Part shown: one piece after another, positions 1-5,069 of the stretch | Layout: each line of letters opens with the position of its first letter | How positions within the stretch are numbered: the first letter of the stretch is position 1 | Source: Rhodospirillales bacterium | Lineage (GTDB): Bacteria > Pseudomonadota > Alphaproteobacteria > Rhodospirillales > Casp-alpha2 | NCBI GenBank assembly: GCA_016187325.1 | Contig: JACPJY010000278.1 | Location: forward strand, 1 to 5,069 | DNA: 5,069 nt | Direction of reading: 5' to 3' | The notes under the pieces: generated by a model | What the model was told of the DNA's origin: nothing | Database searches by the model: none | The model's input: the letters and a program-made list of their open reading frames with translations, nothing else | Position numbers and translations under genes: made by a program

Positions 1-296
<296 letters not shown>

Positions 297-324
297 TCAT
301 AAACAGACAAAAACCTAAACGCCC

Positions 325-333
325 AGGGAGGAG
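325..333 (+). promoter_or_regulatory. Strong ribosome binding site of phaB
   Basis: AGGGAGGAG lies 3 bases before the phaB ATG at 337, with the core AGGAG about 5 bases upstream. It is close to the anti-Shine-Dalgarno complement and is the best such site in the window. It fixes the phaB start. The 40-bp phaA-phaB gap is locally A-rich (301-320), and I saw no convincing promoter in it, so phaB is probably co-transcribed with phaA. Confidence 0.8.
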
Positions 334-336
334 ACA

Positions 337-1062
337 ATGGCACGGGTAGCACTCGTTACCGGCGGCACCCGGGGTATCGGCCGGGCGATTTCGGTCGCGC
401 TGAAGGACGCCGGCTGCAAGGTCGCCGCCAACTACGGCGGCAACGACGCCGCCGCCAACGCCTTCAGCAAGGAAACCGGCATCCCCGTTCACAAGTTCGA
501 TGTCGGCGACTTCAACGCCTGCAAAGCGGGCATCGCCAAGGTCGAGGCCGATGTCGGGCCGATCGACGTGCTCGTCAACAACGCCGGCATCACCCGCGAC
601 AAGCCGCTGCACCGGATGGAAAGGACGGAATGGGACGCGGTGATCGCCACCAACCTAACCAGCGTCTTCAACATGACCCGCCACGTCGTCGACGGCATGC
701 GCGCGCGGGGCTTCGGGCGGATCATCAACATCAGCTCCATCAACGGCCAGAAGGGCCAGTTCGGCCAGTGCAACTACTCCGCCGCCAAGGCCGGGCTGAT
801 CGGCTTCACCAAGGCGGTGGCGCTGGAGACCGCGTCGAAAGGCATCACCGTCAACGCCGTGGCGCCCGGCTACATCGCCACCGAGATGGTGATGGCGGTG
901 CCCAAGGACGTGCTCGATTCGAAAATCCTGCCGCTGATCCCGGTCGGCCGCCTCGGCGAGGCGGACGAGATCGCCCGCTGCGTGGCGTTCCTGGCCTCCG
1001 ACGAAGCCGGCTTCATCACCGGCTCGACCCTCACCGCCAACGGCGGCCAGTATATGACGTGA
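337..1062 (+). CDS. phaB: Acetoacetyl-CoA reductase (NADPH-type, SDR family)
   Basis: The gene encodes 241 residues, a normal length for PhaB. The enzyme reduces acetoacetyl-CoA to (R)-3-hydroxybutyryl-CoA, the monomer for PHB polymerase, in the cytoplasm. It is a classical short-chain dehydrogenase: cofactor motif TGGTRGIG at residues 8-15, NNAG at 81-84, catalytic tetrad Asn106, Ser134, Tyr147 and Lys151, and PGYIATEM at 177-184. PhaB, rather than the related FabG, is indicated by ITRD after NNAG and by NGQKGQFGQ at 136-144. By my alignment to the Ralstonia eutropha enzyme as remembered, Asp88, Gln141 and Gln144 match its acetoacetyl-CoA-contacting residues. NADPH preference is known for many PhaB proteins but was not derived from this sequence. 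The gene follows phaA by 40 bp, and a GC-rich hairpin follows the stop. FabG remains a remote alternative. Confidence 0.95.
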   Translation: MARVALVTGGTRGIGRAISVALKDAGCKVAANYGGNDAAANAFSKETGIPVHKFDVGDFNACKAGIAKVEADVGPIDVLVNNAGITRDKPLHRMERTEWDAVIATNLTSVFNMTRHVVDGMRARGFGRIINISSINGQKGQFGQCNYSAAKAGLIGFTKAVALETASKGITVNAVAPGYIATEMVMAVPKDVLDSKILPLIPVGRLGEADEIARCVAFLASDEAGFITGSTLTANGGQYMT

Positions 1063-1067
1063 CCGGG

Positions 1068-1092
1068 CGGGCGGCGGCATCTGCCGCGCCCG
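1068..1092 (+). terminator. GC-rich hairpin after phaB (possible terminator)
   Basis: A stem of 10 G-C pairs can form between 1068-1078 and 1083-1092, with one bulged G near 1073 and an ATCT loop (1079-1082). It starts 5 bases after the phaB stop. Only two T residues follow (1093-1094), so it is not a classic intrinsic terminator. It could protect the 3' end of the phaAB message, attenuate transcription into the HAD gene, or be a by-product of high GC. The structure can be read directly from the sequence; its function is inferred. Confidence 0.4.
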
Positions 1093-1122
1093 TTCCGCGA
1101 TCACCGTCGCCATGAGAAGCCC

Positions 1123-1845
1123 ATGCGGCTCGCCGATTTCGACACCCTCACCTTCGACTGCTACGGCACCCTGATCGACTGGGAGACGGGCCTCGCCGCC
1201 GCCATCGGTCCGTGGCTCAAGCACCGCGGTCTCAAGAAGTCCCATGACGAGATCTTGGAGGCCTTCGCCGTCTGCCAGTCGGCGCAGGAGGACGAGACGC
1301 CGGCGATGATCTATTCCGAGGTGGTCACCCATACGCTCCGGCGCATGGCCAAGGCCTGGGGCGTCGAGGCGACGGACGCCGAGGCGCGCGCCTTCGGGGC
1401 CGCGGTCGGCGACTGGCCGGCGTTTCCGGATTCGCCAGACGCGCTTCGCTACCTGAAGCGCCATTACCGGCTGGCGGTGCTGTCGAACGTCGATCACGCG
1501 TCGTTCGCCGGCAGCAACGAGAAGCTCGGCGTCGAATTCGACGCCGTGTTCACCGCCGAGGACATTGGCTCCTACAAGCCGAATTTGCGGAACTTCGAGT
1601 ACATGCTGGCGCGCCTCGGCGAGATGGGCGTCGCCAAGAGCCGCATCCTGCACACGGCGCAAAGCCGCTATCACGATCACGCGCCGGCACAGAAGATCGG
1701 GCTTCGCACCGCCTGGATCGACCGCCGTCACGGCAAGAAGGGCGCCGGCGCCACCGTGCCGACGACGCTGGAGCGCGACCCGGACTTCTATTTCACCAGC
1801 ATGGCGGCGCTGGTCGAGGCGCATCGGAAAGAGATTTCCGACTAG
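1123..1845 (+). CDS. HAD-superfamily hydrolase, haloacid dehalogenase type II-like
   Basis: The protein has 240 residues, close to the ~230 usual for L-2-haloacid dehalogenases, with no signal peptide or membrane segment. HAD motifs are in order: motif I DCYGTLIDW with nucleophile Asp12, motif II LSN with Ser121-Asn122, motif III SYKP with Lys152, and motif IV around YHDH with Asp185. A helical cap fills residues ~20-100, as in subclass I. True L-2-haloacid dehalogenases carry SxNxxD at motif IV. Here the same spacing reads Gln180-x-Arg182-x-x-Asp185, and the position of their substrate-pocket Tyr is Phe158, so dehalogenation is not supported. A phosphatase or other hydrolase is possible and the substrate is unknown. 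The start fits the family, with the nucleophile about 12 residues in. A weak GAGAAG (1114-1119) sits 3 bases before the ATG. The gene is 60 bp downstream of phaB, and a hairpin in that gap makes co-transcription uncertain. Confidence 0.85.
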   Translation: MRLADFDTLTFDCYGTLIDWETGLAAAIGPWLKHRGLKKSHDEILEAFAVCQSAQEDETPAMIYSEVVTHTLRRMAKAWGVEATDAEARAFGAAVGDWPAFPDSPDALRYLKRHYRLAVLSNVDHASFAGSNEKLGVEFDAVFTAEDIGSYKPNLRNFEYMLARLGEMGVAKSRILHTAQSRYHDHAPAQKIGLRTAWIDRRHGKKGAGATVPTTLERDPDFYFTSMAALVEAHRKEISD

Positions 1846-1863
1846 CTCGCCGCGCCTCGGGCC

Positions 1864-2475
1864 TCAGGCCGCTTCCTTCGGCGCTGTCGCCACCATCGAC
1901 TTGCGATCGGCGAAGTCGTCGTACCAGTCGGCGAGCGCCGGCCGCTGCTTGCGCCACCCCAACTCCGGGAACCGGAAATCCAGCCAACCGAGCGAGCAGC
2001 CGACGGCGATGTGGCCGATGGTGATCGGACCCTTGGCCATGGCGTCGGCTTCATCCTCGAGCGCATCCATGGCGCGCGCCACCACCGTGGCCTGGCGATC
2101 CGCCCATTTGTCCCACTGCAACTCCTTCGGCCGCCGGCCCTCCAGCAGGCGCAGGATGCCGGCGTCGGTCATGCCGTCGCCGAGCGCCTGCAGCTTGAGC
2201 GCCCGCCACCGTGCCTCGCCGTCGGCCGGGAACAGCTTTTTGCCTTTGTGCAGGTCGTCCAAATACTCGCAGATCACCGGCGAGTCGTAGAACACCGTGC
2301 CGTCGTCGGTGATCAGCGTCGGCACCTTGCCGAGCGGGTTGTCCTTGCCGACGTCGGTCGCCGGATCCCAGACGTTGGTCGGGATGCGCTCGACGTTCTT
2401 GTCGAGTCCGGTTTCGATCAGGGTTACGGCGACCTTGCGCACGTAGGGCGAGGTCGCGGAGTAGCGGAGCTTCAT
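1864..2475 (-). CDS. Glutathione S-transferase family protein, YibF-like
   Basis: The protein has 203 residues and is cytoplasmic, with no signal peptide. The N-terminal thioredoxin-like domain (about 1-75) has SPYVRK at 9-14, where Ser9 is the likely thiol-activating residue. NPLGKVPTL at 46-54 includes the cis-proline Pro52, and FYDSPVICEYL at 62-72 has the Asp64-Ser65 pair that binds the glutamyl part of glutathione in this fold. An all-helical C-terminal domain follows (about 88-195), including DGMTDAG at 100-106. The pattern and length resemble E. coli YibF, whose substrate is not well defined. The frame is open 15 codons further upstream to an ATG at 2520, but the ATG at 2475 gives the family N-terminus (MKLRYS) and has AGGA at suitable spacing. 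It is convergent with the HAD gene (18 bp between stops) and divergent from the methyltransferase-like gene. The fold call is firm; the reaction is unknown. Confidence 0.9.
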   Translation of the reverse strand: MKLRYSATSPYVRKVAVTLIETGLDKNVERIPTNVWDPATDVGKDNPLGKVPTLITDDGTVFYDSPVICEYLDDLHKGKKLFPADGEARWRALKLQALGDGMTDAGILRLLEGRRPKELQWDKWADRQATVVARAMDALEDEADAMAKGPITIGHIAVGCSLGWLDFRFPELGWRKQRPALADWYDDFADRKSMVATAPKEAA

Positions 2476-2480
2476 GGCGG

Positions 2481-2484
2481 TCCT
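2481..2484 (-). promoter_or_regulatory. Ribosome binding site deciding the GST start
   Basis: On the minus strand, AGGA (within AAAAGGACC) lies 5 bases before the ATG at 2475. The in-frame ATG at 2520 has no comparable site, which supports the shorter protein. Confidence 0.65.
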
Positions 2485-2537
2485 TTTCAATGAGAAACGA
2501 TGGGAGCCGGAGACTAGCACCCGGGCCCGCAGCCTGA

Positions 2538-2569
2538 AACCACGAACCGTGCCAACCGCCCGGCAACCG
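2538..2569. repeat. Repeated AACC(G) motifs in the divergent intergenic region
   Basis: The 113 bp between the divergent starts (2476-2588) contain four AACC motifs in the same orientation, at 2538-2541, 2545-2548, 2554-2557 and 2565-2568. The last three extend to AACCG, and the last two to CAACCG 11 bp apart, close to one helical turn. Such spacing can suit a tandem-binding regulator, but the motif is short and GC-rich, so chance is a real alternative. On the minus strand a TTGGCA at 2550-2555 resembles a -35 box, but no good -10 follows at standard spacing. Confidence 0.3.
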
Positions 2570-2572
2570 TTG

Positions 2573-2578
2573 TATGCT
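2573..2578 (+). promoter_or_regulatory. Possible -10 element for the methyltransferase-like gene
   Basis: TATGCT matches the TATAAT consensus at four of six bases and lies 10 bases before the ATG at 2589. I see no good -35 element 16-18 bp upstream. If it is real, transcription would begin at or very near the start codon and the message would be leaderless or nearly so, which would fit the absence of a Shine-Dalgarno sequence. This is speculative. Confidence 0.2.
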
Positions 2579-2588
2579 CGTCCGCGTC

Positions 2589-3326
2589 ATGTGGATCGAT
2601 GTCGTTGATCTGAGGGATTTTTACGCCTCCTCGCTGGGGCAGGTGGCGCGTCGGATGATCCGCCGTCAGCTGCGCGAGCTGTGGCCGAGCGTCGCCGGCG
2701 AGAGCATCCTCGGCCTCGGCTACGCGGCCCCCTATCTGGCCGGCTTCCGCAGCGAGGCCGGCCGCGTGCTGGCGGCGATGCCGGCCCAACAGGGGGTGCT
2801 GCACTGGCCCGCCGACGAGGCCGGGCTGACGACGCTGGTCGACGAGCTCGATCTGCCGTTCCCCGACCTCAGCATGGACCGGGTGCTGCTGGTGCATGCG
2901 CTCGAATGCGCCGAGCAGGTGCGGCCGATGCTGCGCGAAATCTGGCGGGTGCTGTCCGACAGCGGACGGCTGCTGGTGATCGTTCCCAACCGGCGCGGCA
3001 TCTGGGCGCGGATAGAGCGCACGCCGTTCGGCCACGGCCTGCCCTACACTCCGGGACAGTTGTCGCGGGTGCTGCGGGACAACCTGTTCACGCCCATCGA
3101 ATCGCACCGGGCGCTGTTCGTGCCCCCGGCGCACTCGCGAATGATCCTGTCGTCGGCGCCCGCCTGGGAGGAAGTGGGCCAGCGCCTGTTCAAGACCTTC
3201 TCCGGGGTGGTGATGACGGAAGCCGTGAAGCAGATTTATGCCGCCAGCGCCGACACCGCCCGCGTCCGCGAGCGCCGGTACATGCCGGTAGCCGAGCGCA
3301 CGCCCAGAATGTCGCCGCGGCGCTAA
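2589..3326 (+). CDS. Class I SAM-dependent methyltransferase-like protein, divergent
   Basis: The protein has 245 residues with no signal peptide. The order of elements is that of a Methyltransf_11-type Rossmann fold. Residues ~39-50 (SILGLGYAAPYL) occupy the motif I position. LPFPDLSMDRVLLVHALECA (89-108) matches the strand-4 region, and MLREIWRVLSDSGRLLVIVPNRRGIWAR lies around 114-141. TPFGHGLPYTPGQL (145-158) and the C-terminal part continue the family pattern. Motif I has Gly-Leu-Gly-Tyr rather than the usual GxGxG, and no acidic residue is obvious at the end of strand 2 (RVLAAMP, 59-65), so SAM binding is plausible but unproven. The substrate is unknown. In many alphaproteobacteria a relative of this family sits beside gloB (from memory); here it is divergent from a GST gene and convergent with metW. 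The ATG at 2589 was preferred over 2574 because it gives a family-like MWIDVVDLRDFY start. Neither has a visible Shine-Dalgarno site. Confidence 0.8.
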   Translation: MWIDVVDLRDFYASSLGQVARRMIRRQLRELWPSVAGESILGLGYAAPYLAGFRSEAGRVLAAMPAQQGVLHWPADEAGLTTLVDELDLPFPDLSMDRVLLVHALECAEQVRPMLREIWRVLSDSGRLLVIVPNRRGIWARIERTPFGHGLPYTPGQLSRVLRDNLFTPIESHRALFVPPAHSRMILSSAPAWEEVGQRLFKTFSGVVMTEAVKQIYAASADTARVRERRYMPVAERTPRMSPRR

Positions 3327-3343
3327 GACCGCGCTATTTTTTT
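3316..3343 (+). terminator. Intrinsic terminator of the methyltransferase-like gene
   Basis: CGCGG (3316-3320) pairs with CCGCG (3329-3333) around an 8-base loop, followed by CTA and seven T residues (3337-3343). The hairpin overlaps the last codons and the TAA (3324-3326). The T-run is on the + strand only, so it would stop the rightward gene. The T7 is also the complement of the two terminal AAA lysine codons of metW plus one adjoining A, so the element lies inside the convergent 3' ends. The stem is short but entirely G-C. Confidence 0.5.
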
Positions 3344-3954
3344 CTCAGCAGATAAACTGCCTGCTCGCCGAGCAGGTTCGCCGAAAACAACCACGGGCCG
3401 ACCTGGCGGACGTGCCCCTCGGCATCCAGGATTTTCTGCGTCTCGATGACGATGCCGAGCTCCCGGCACAGCGCGACAAAATCGCGGATGGTGCACAAGT
3501 GGATGTTGGGGGTGTCGTACCACTGGTACGGCAGCGTCTTCGAGACCGGCATCTTGCCCAGGATCCCGAGGTAAAGACGCGCCCGCCAGTGCGCGAAGTT
3601 GGGGAACGACACGATCGCCCGCTTGCCGATGCGCAACAGATGGCTCAGCACCACCTTCGGCTGCACCATCGCCTGCAGGGTCTGGCTCAGCACCACATAG
3701 TCGAAGGCGTTGTCCGGATAGTCCTTGAGATCGGTGTCGGCGTCGCCTTGGATCACCGACAGCCCGGCCGAGATCGAGGCCTTGACGCCGGCCATCGAAA
3801 GCTCGATGCCGCGCCCGTCGACATGGCGGAAGTGGACCAGGTAGTCCAAGAACGTGCCGTCGCCGCAGCCGACGTCGAGCACCCGCGAATGCGGCTCGAT
3901 CATGTCGGCGATCAATTGCAGATCGACGCGGATGGCCTTGCGGTCGCGGACCAT
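3334..3954 (-). CDS. metW: Methionine biosynthesis protein MetW
   Basis: The protein has 206 residues, the usual MetW length, and is cytoplasmic. It is a class I methyltransferase fold with a clean SAM motif VLDVGCGDGTFL at 25-36, the expected acidic residue Glu51 (GIELS) after strand 2, and GDAD at 70-73. The MetW hallmarks are SQTLQAM (90-96), SFPNFAHWRARLYLG (116-130), GKMPVSKTLPYQWYDTPN (133-150) and IHLCTIRDF (151-159). MetW is genetically tied to MetX in homoserine acylation in Pseudomonas and other Proteobacteria, but its biochemical role is less settled than its motif I would suggest. The start ATG (3954-3952) overlaps the metX stop by one base, giving TGATG. GGGAAGAAG ends 2 bases upstream within the metX 3' end. 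This is an arrangement for translational coupling. The 3' end is 7 bp from that of the convergent methyltransferase-like gene. Confidence 0.95.
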   Translation of the reverse strand: MVRDRKAIRVDLQLIADMIEPHSRVLDVGCGDGTFLDYLVHFRHVDGRGIELSMAGVKASISAGLSVIQGDADTDLKDYPDNAFDYVVLSQTLQAMVQPKVVLSHLLRIGKRAIVSFPNFAHWRARLYLGILGKMPVSKTLPYQWYDTPNIHLCTIRDFVALCRELGIVIETQKILDAEGHVRQVGPWLFSANLLGEQAVYLLRKK

Positions 3955-5069
3955 CACTTCTTCCCGGCGGCCTTGGCGAGGTGTTCGGCGGCGCCGTCCA
4001 GGAACCCCTTCAGCACCCGCTGGAATTCCGGCTCGTCCAGCAGGAACGCGTCGTGGCCCTTGTCGGATTCGATTTCGGCGAAGCTGACGTCGGCGGCGGC
4101 CGCGTTCAGCGCGTGCACGATGCGCCGGTTCTCGGCGGTCGGAAACAGCCAGTCGCCGGTGAACGAGATCACGCAAAATCGGACCGGGGTGTTTTTGAAG
4201 GCGTTGGCGAGCTGTCCGCCGTTTTTCGAGATCAGGTCGAAGTAGTCCATCGCCCGGGTGATGTAGAGATACGAATTGGCGTCGAATCGGTCGACGAACG
4301 TGATGCCCTGGTGGCGCAGGTAGCTCTCGACCTGGAACTCGGCGTCGAATCCGAAGGCGATGGCGTCCCGGTCCTGCAGCCGGCGGCCGAACTTGCGGTG
4401 CAGTGACGCGTCCGAAAGGTAGGTGATGTGCGCGGCCATGCGCGCCACCGCCAGTCCCTTGGTCGGGCGCTTGCCGTGGTTCAGGTATTCGCCGCCGCAC
4501 CAGTCGGGATCGGTCATGATCGCCTGCCGGCCGACCTCGTGGAAGGCGATGTTCTGGGCCGTGTGGAGCGCCGCGGTGGCGACCGGGATCGCCGCGAACA
4601 CGCGCTCCGGATAGGTGGATGCCCACTCCAGCACCTGCATGCCGCCCATCGAGCCGCCGGTCACCGCGAACAGCTTGTCAATTCCCAGGTGGTCCAGGAG
4701 CAACGCCTGGCAGCGCACCATGTCGGCGATGGTGATCACCGGGAAATCCAAATTCCACGGCTTGCCCGTCTTCGGGTTGATGTCCTTCGGCCCAAACGTG
4801 CCCATGCAGCCGCCGAGGATGTTGGCGCAGATGACGAAGAACCTATCGGTGTCGATGGTCTTGCCGGGGCCGACGGTCATGTCCCACCACCCGTCCTTGT
4901 CGGTGATCGGGTGCGTCTCGGCGACGAACTGGTCGCCGGTCAGCGCGTGGCAGATCAGGATGGCGTTGGAGCGGTCGGCGTTGAACTCGCCGTAGGTCTG
5001 GTAGGCGACCGGAAAGTCGGAAAGCTCGGCGCCGCAGTCGAGTCGCAACGGCGCCTTGGTGCCGAGGCG
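3954..5069 (-). CDS. metX: Homoserine O-acyltransferase MetX (5' end outside window)
   Basis: This alpha/beta-hydrolase-fold enzyme transfers an acyl group from acyl-CoA to the hydroxyl of L-homoserine, the committed step to methionine, in the cytoplasm. About 371 residues are visible and the frame stays open to the right edge. The TTG at 5048-5046 is an internal leucine codon within APLRLDCG, not the start, so roughly 20 N-terminal residues are probably missing. The catalytic triad is visible: Ser in GGSMGG (codon 4652-4650), Asp in TGDWLFP (4154-4152) and His in KGHDAFLL (4055-4053). HALTGD (from about 4949) and INPKTGKPW are further family marks. The family contains both acetyl- and succinyl-CoA users, and I cannot fix the donor from sequence alone. 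metW follows with a one-base overlap. The promoter and any SAM-responsive leader would lie outside the window. Confidence 0.95.
   Translation of the reverse strand, partial: RLGTKAPLRLDCGAELSDFPVAYQTYGEFNADRSNAILICHALTGDQFVAETHPITDKDGWWDMTVGPGKTIDTDRFFVICANILGGCMGTFGPKDINPKTGKPWNLDFPVITIADMVRCQALLLDHLGIDKLFAVTGGSMGGMQVLEWASTYPERVFAAIPVATAALHTAQNIAFHEVGRQAIMTDPDWCGGEYLNHGKRPTKGLAVARMAAHITYLSDASLHRKFGRRLQDRDAIAFGFDAEFQVESYLRHQGITFVDRFDANSYLYITRAMDYFDLISKNGGQLANAFKNTPVRFCVISFTGDWLFPTAENRRIVHALNAAAADVSFAEIESDKGHDAFLLDEPEFQRVLKGFLDGAAEHLAKAAGKK
3957..3965 (-). promoter_or_regulatory. Ribosome binding site of metW inside metX
   Basis: On the minus strand GGGAAGAAG, which encodes the last residues of MetX, ends 2 bases before the metW ATG. 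Together with the TGATG stop/start overlap it supports reinitiation from metX and decides the metW start. The metW frame is also open far upstream inside metX, so this site matters for the call. Confidence 0.55.

Noticed and set aside
297..336. A-rich stretch between phaA and phaB considered as a promoter.
   Set aside because: No paired -35/-10 elements at standard spacing were seen. The gap is short and the genes are normally co-transcribed.
655..1824. A 389-codon open frame on the minus strand spanning phaB and the HAD gene.
   Set aside because: It lies antisense to two well-supported genes with intact motifs, has Arg/Gly/Ala/Val-rich low-information content, and is the kind of shadow frame expected at this GC level.
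1860..1870. Palindrome GGCCTCAGGCC across the stop codon of the GST gene, considered as a bidirectional terminator.
   Set aside because: The stem is only 4 bp with a 3-base loop and has no T-run on either side. It is easily produced by chance in GC-rich DNA.
2476..2520. Upstream extension of the GST protein to an ATG at 2520.
   Set aside because: The extra 15 residues do not resemble a GST N-terminus, and only the ATG at 2475 has a Shine-Dalgarno sequence.
3955..4626. The metW reading frame stays open for about 224 codons upstream inside metX, suggesting a MetW fusion or long N-terminal extension.
   Set aside because: The upstream part is out of frame with metX and rich in Arg, Gly and Pro, with no recognisable domain. 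MetW has its normal length from the ATG at 3954, which has a ribosome binding site and a TGATG overlap.
5046..5048. TTG as the metX start codon.
   Set aside because: The frame continues upstream to the window edge in family-like sequence (APLRLDCG), so this is an internal Leu and the gene is cut by the window.

Overview
The window is GC-rich (about two-thirds G+C by eye) and densely packed with ordinary bacterial metabolic genes. The phaA-phaB pair, the metX-metW pair and the protein sequences suggest an alphaproteobacterium, possibly Rhodospirillales-like. That placement is an inference from gene content and sequence style; there is no rRNA or other phylogenetic marker here. No mobile element, CRISPR array, tRNA, rRNA or phage gene was seen, and every gene reads through without a visible frameshift.

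Layout, left to right. (1) Positions 1-1062, + strand: the 3' end of an acetyl-CoA acetyltransferase gene (phaA), then a complete acetoacetyl-CoA reductase gene (phaB) behind a strong ribosome binding site. Together they convert two acetyl-CoA to (R)-3-hydroxybutyryl-CoA, the monomer for polyhydroxybutyrate. The polymerase gene phaC is not in the window. (2) 1123-1845, +: a HAD-superfamily hydrolase of the 'haloacid dehalogenase type II' kind, separated from phaB by a GC-rich hairpin. (3) 1864-2475, - strand: a YibF-like glutathione S-transferase family protein, convergent with the HAD gene. (4) 2476-2588: a 113-bp divergent intergenic region with repeated AACC(G) motifs. (5) 2589-3326, +: a divergent class I SAM-methyltransferase-like protein, ending in a hairpin plus T7 terminator. 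(6) 3334-5069, -: metW and metX, overlapping by one base (TGATG). metX runs off the right edge. MetX activates homoserine by acylation for methionine synthesis, and MetW is its usual genomic partner.

There are two clear functional units: PHB monomer synthesis (phaAB) and the methionine pathway entry (metXW). The three genes between them (HAD, GST, methyltransferase-like) have recognisable folds but no defined substrates. I found no convincing undescribed multi-gene system. The points most worth a second look are the non-canonical SAM-binding region of the methyltransferase-like protein, the altered active site of the HAD protein, and the divergent intergenic region with its repeated AACC motifs and missing Shine-Dalgarno sequence.
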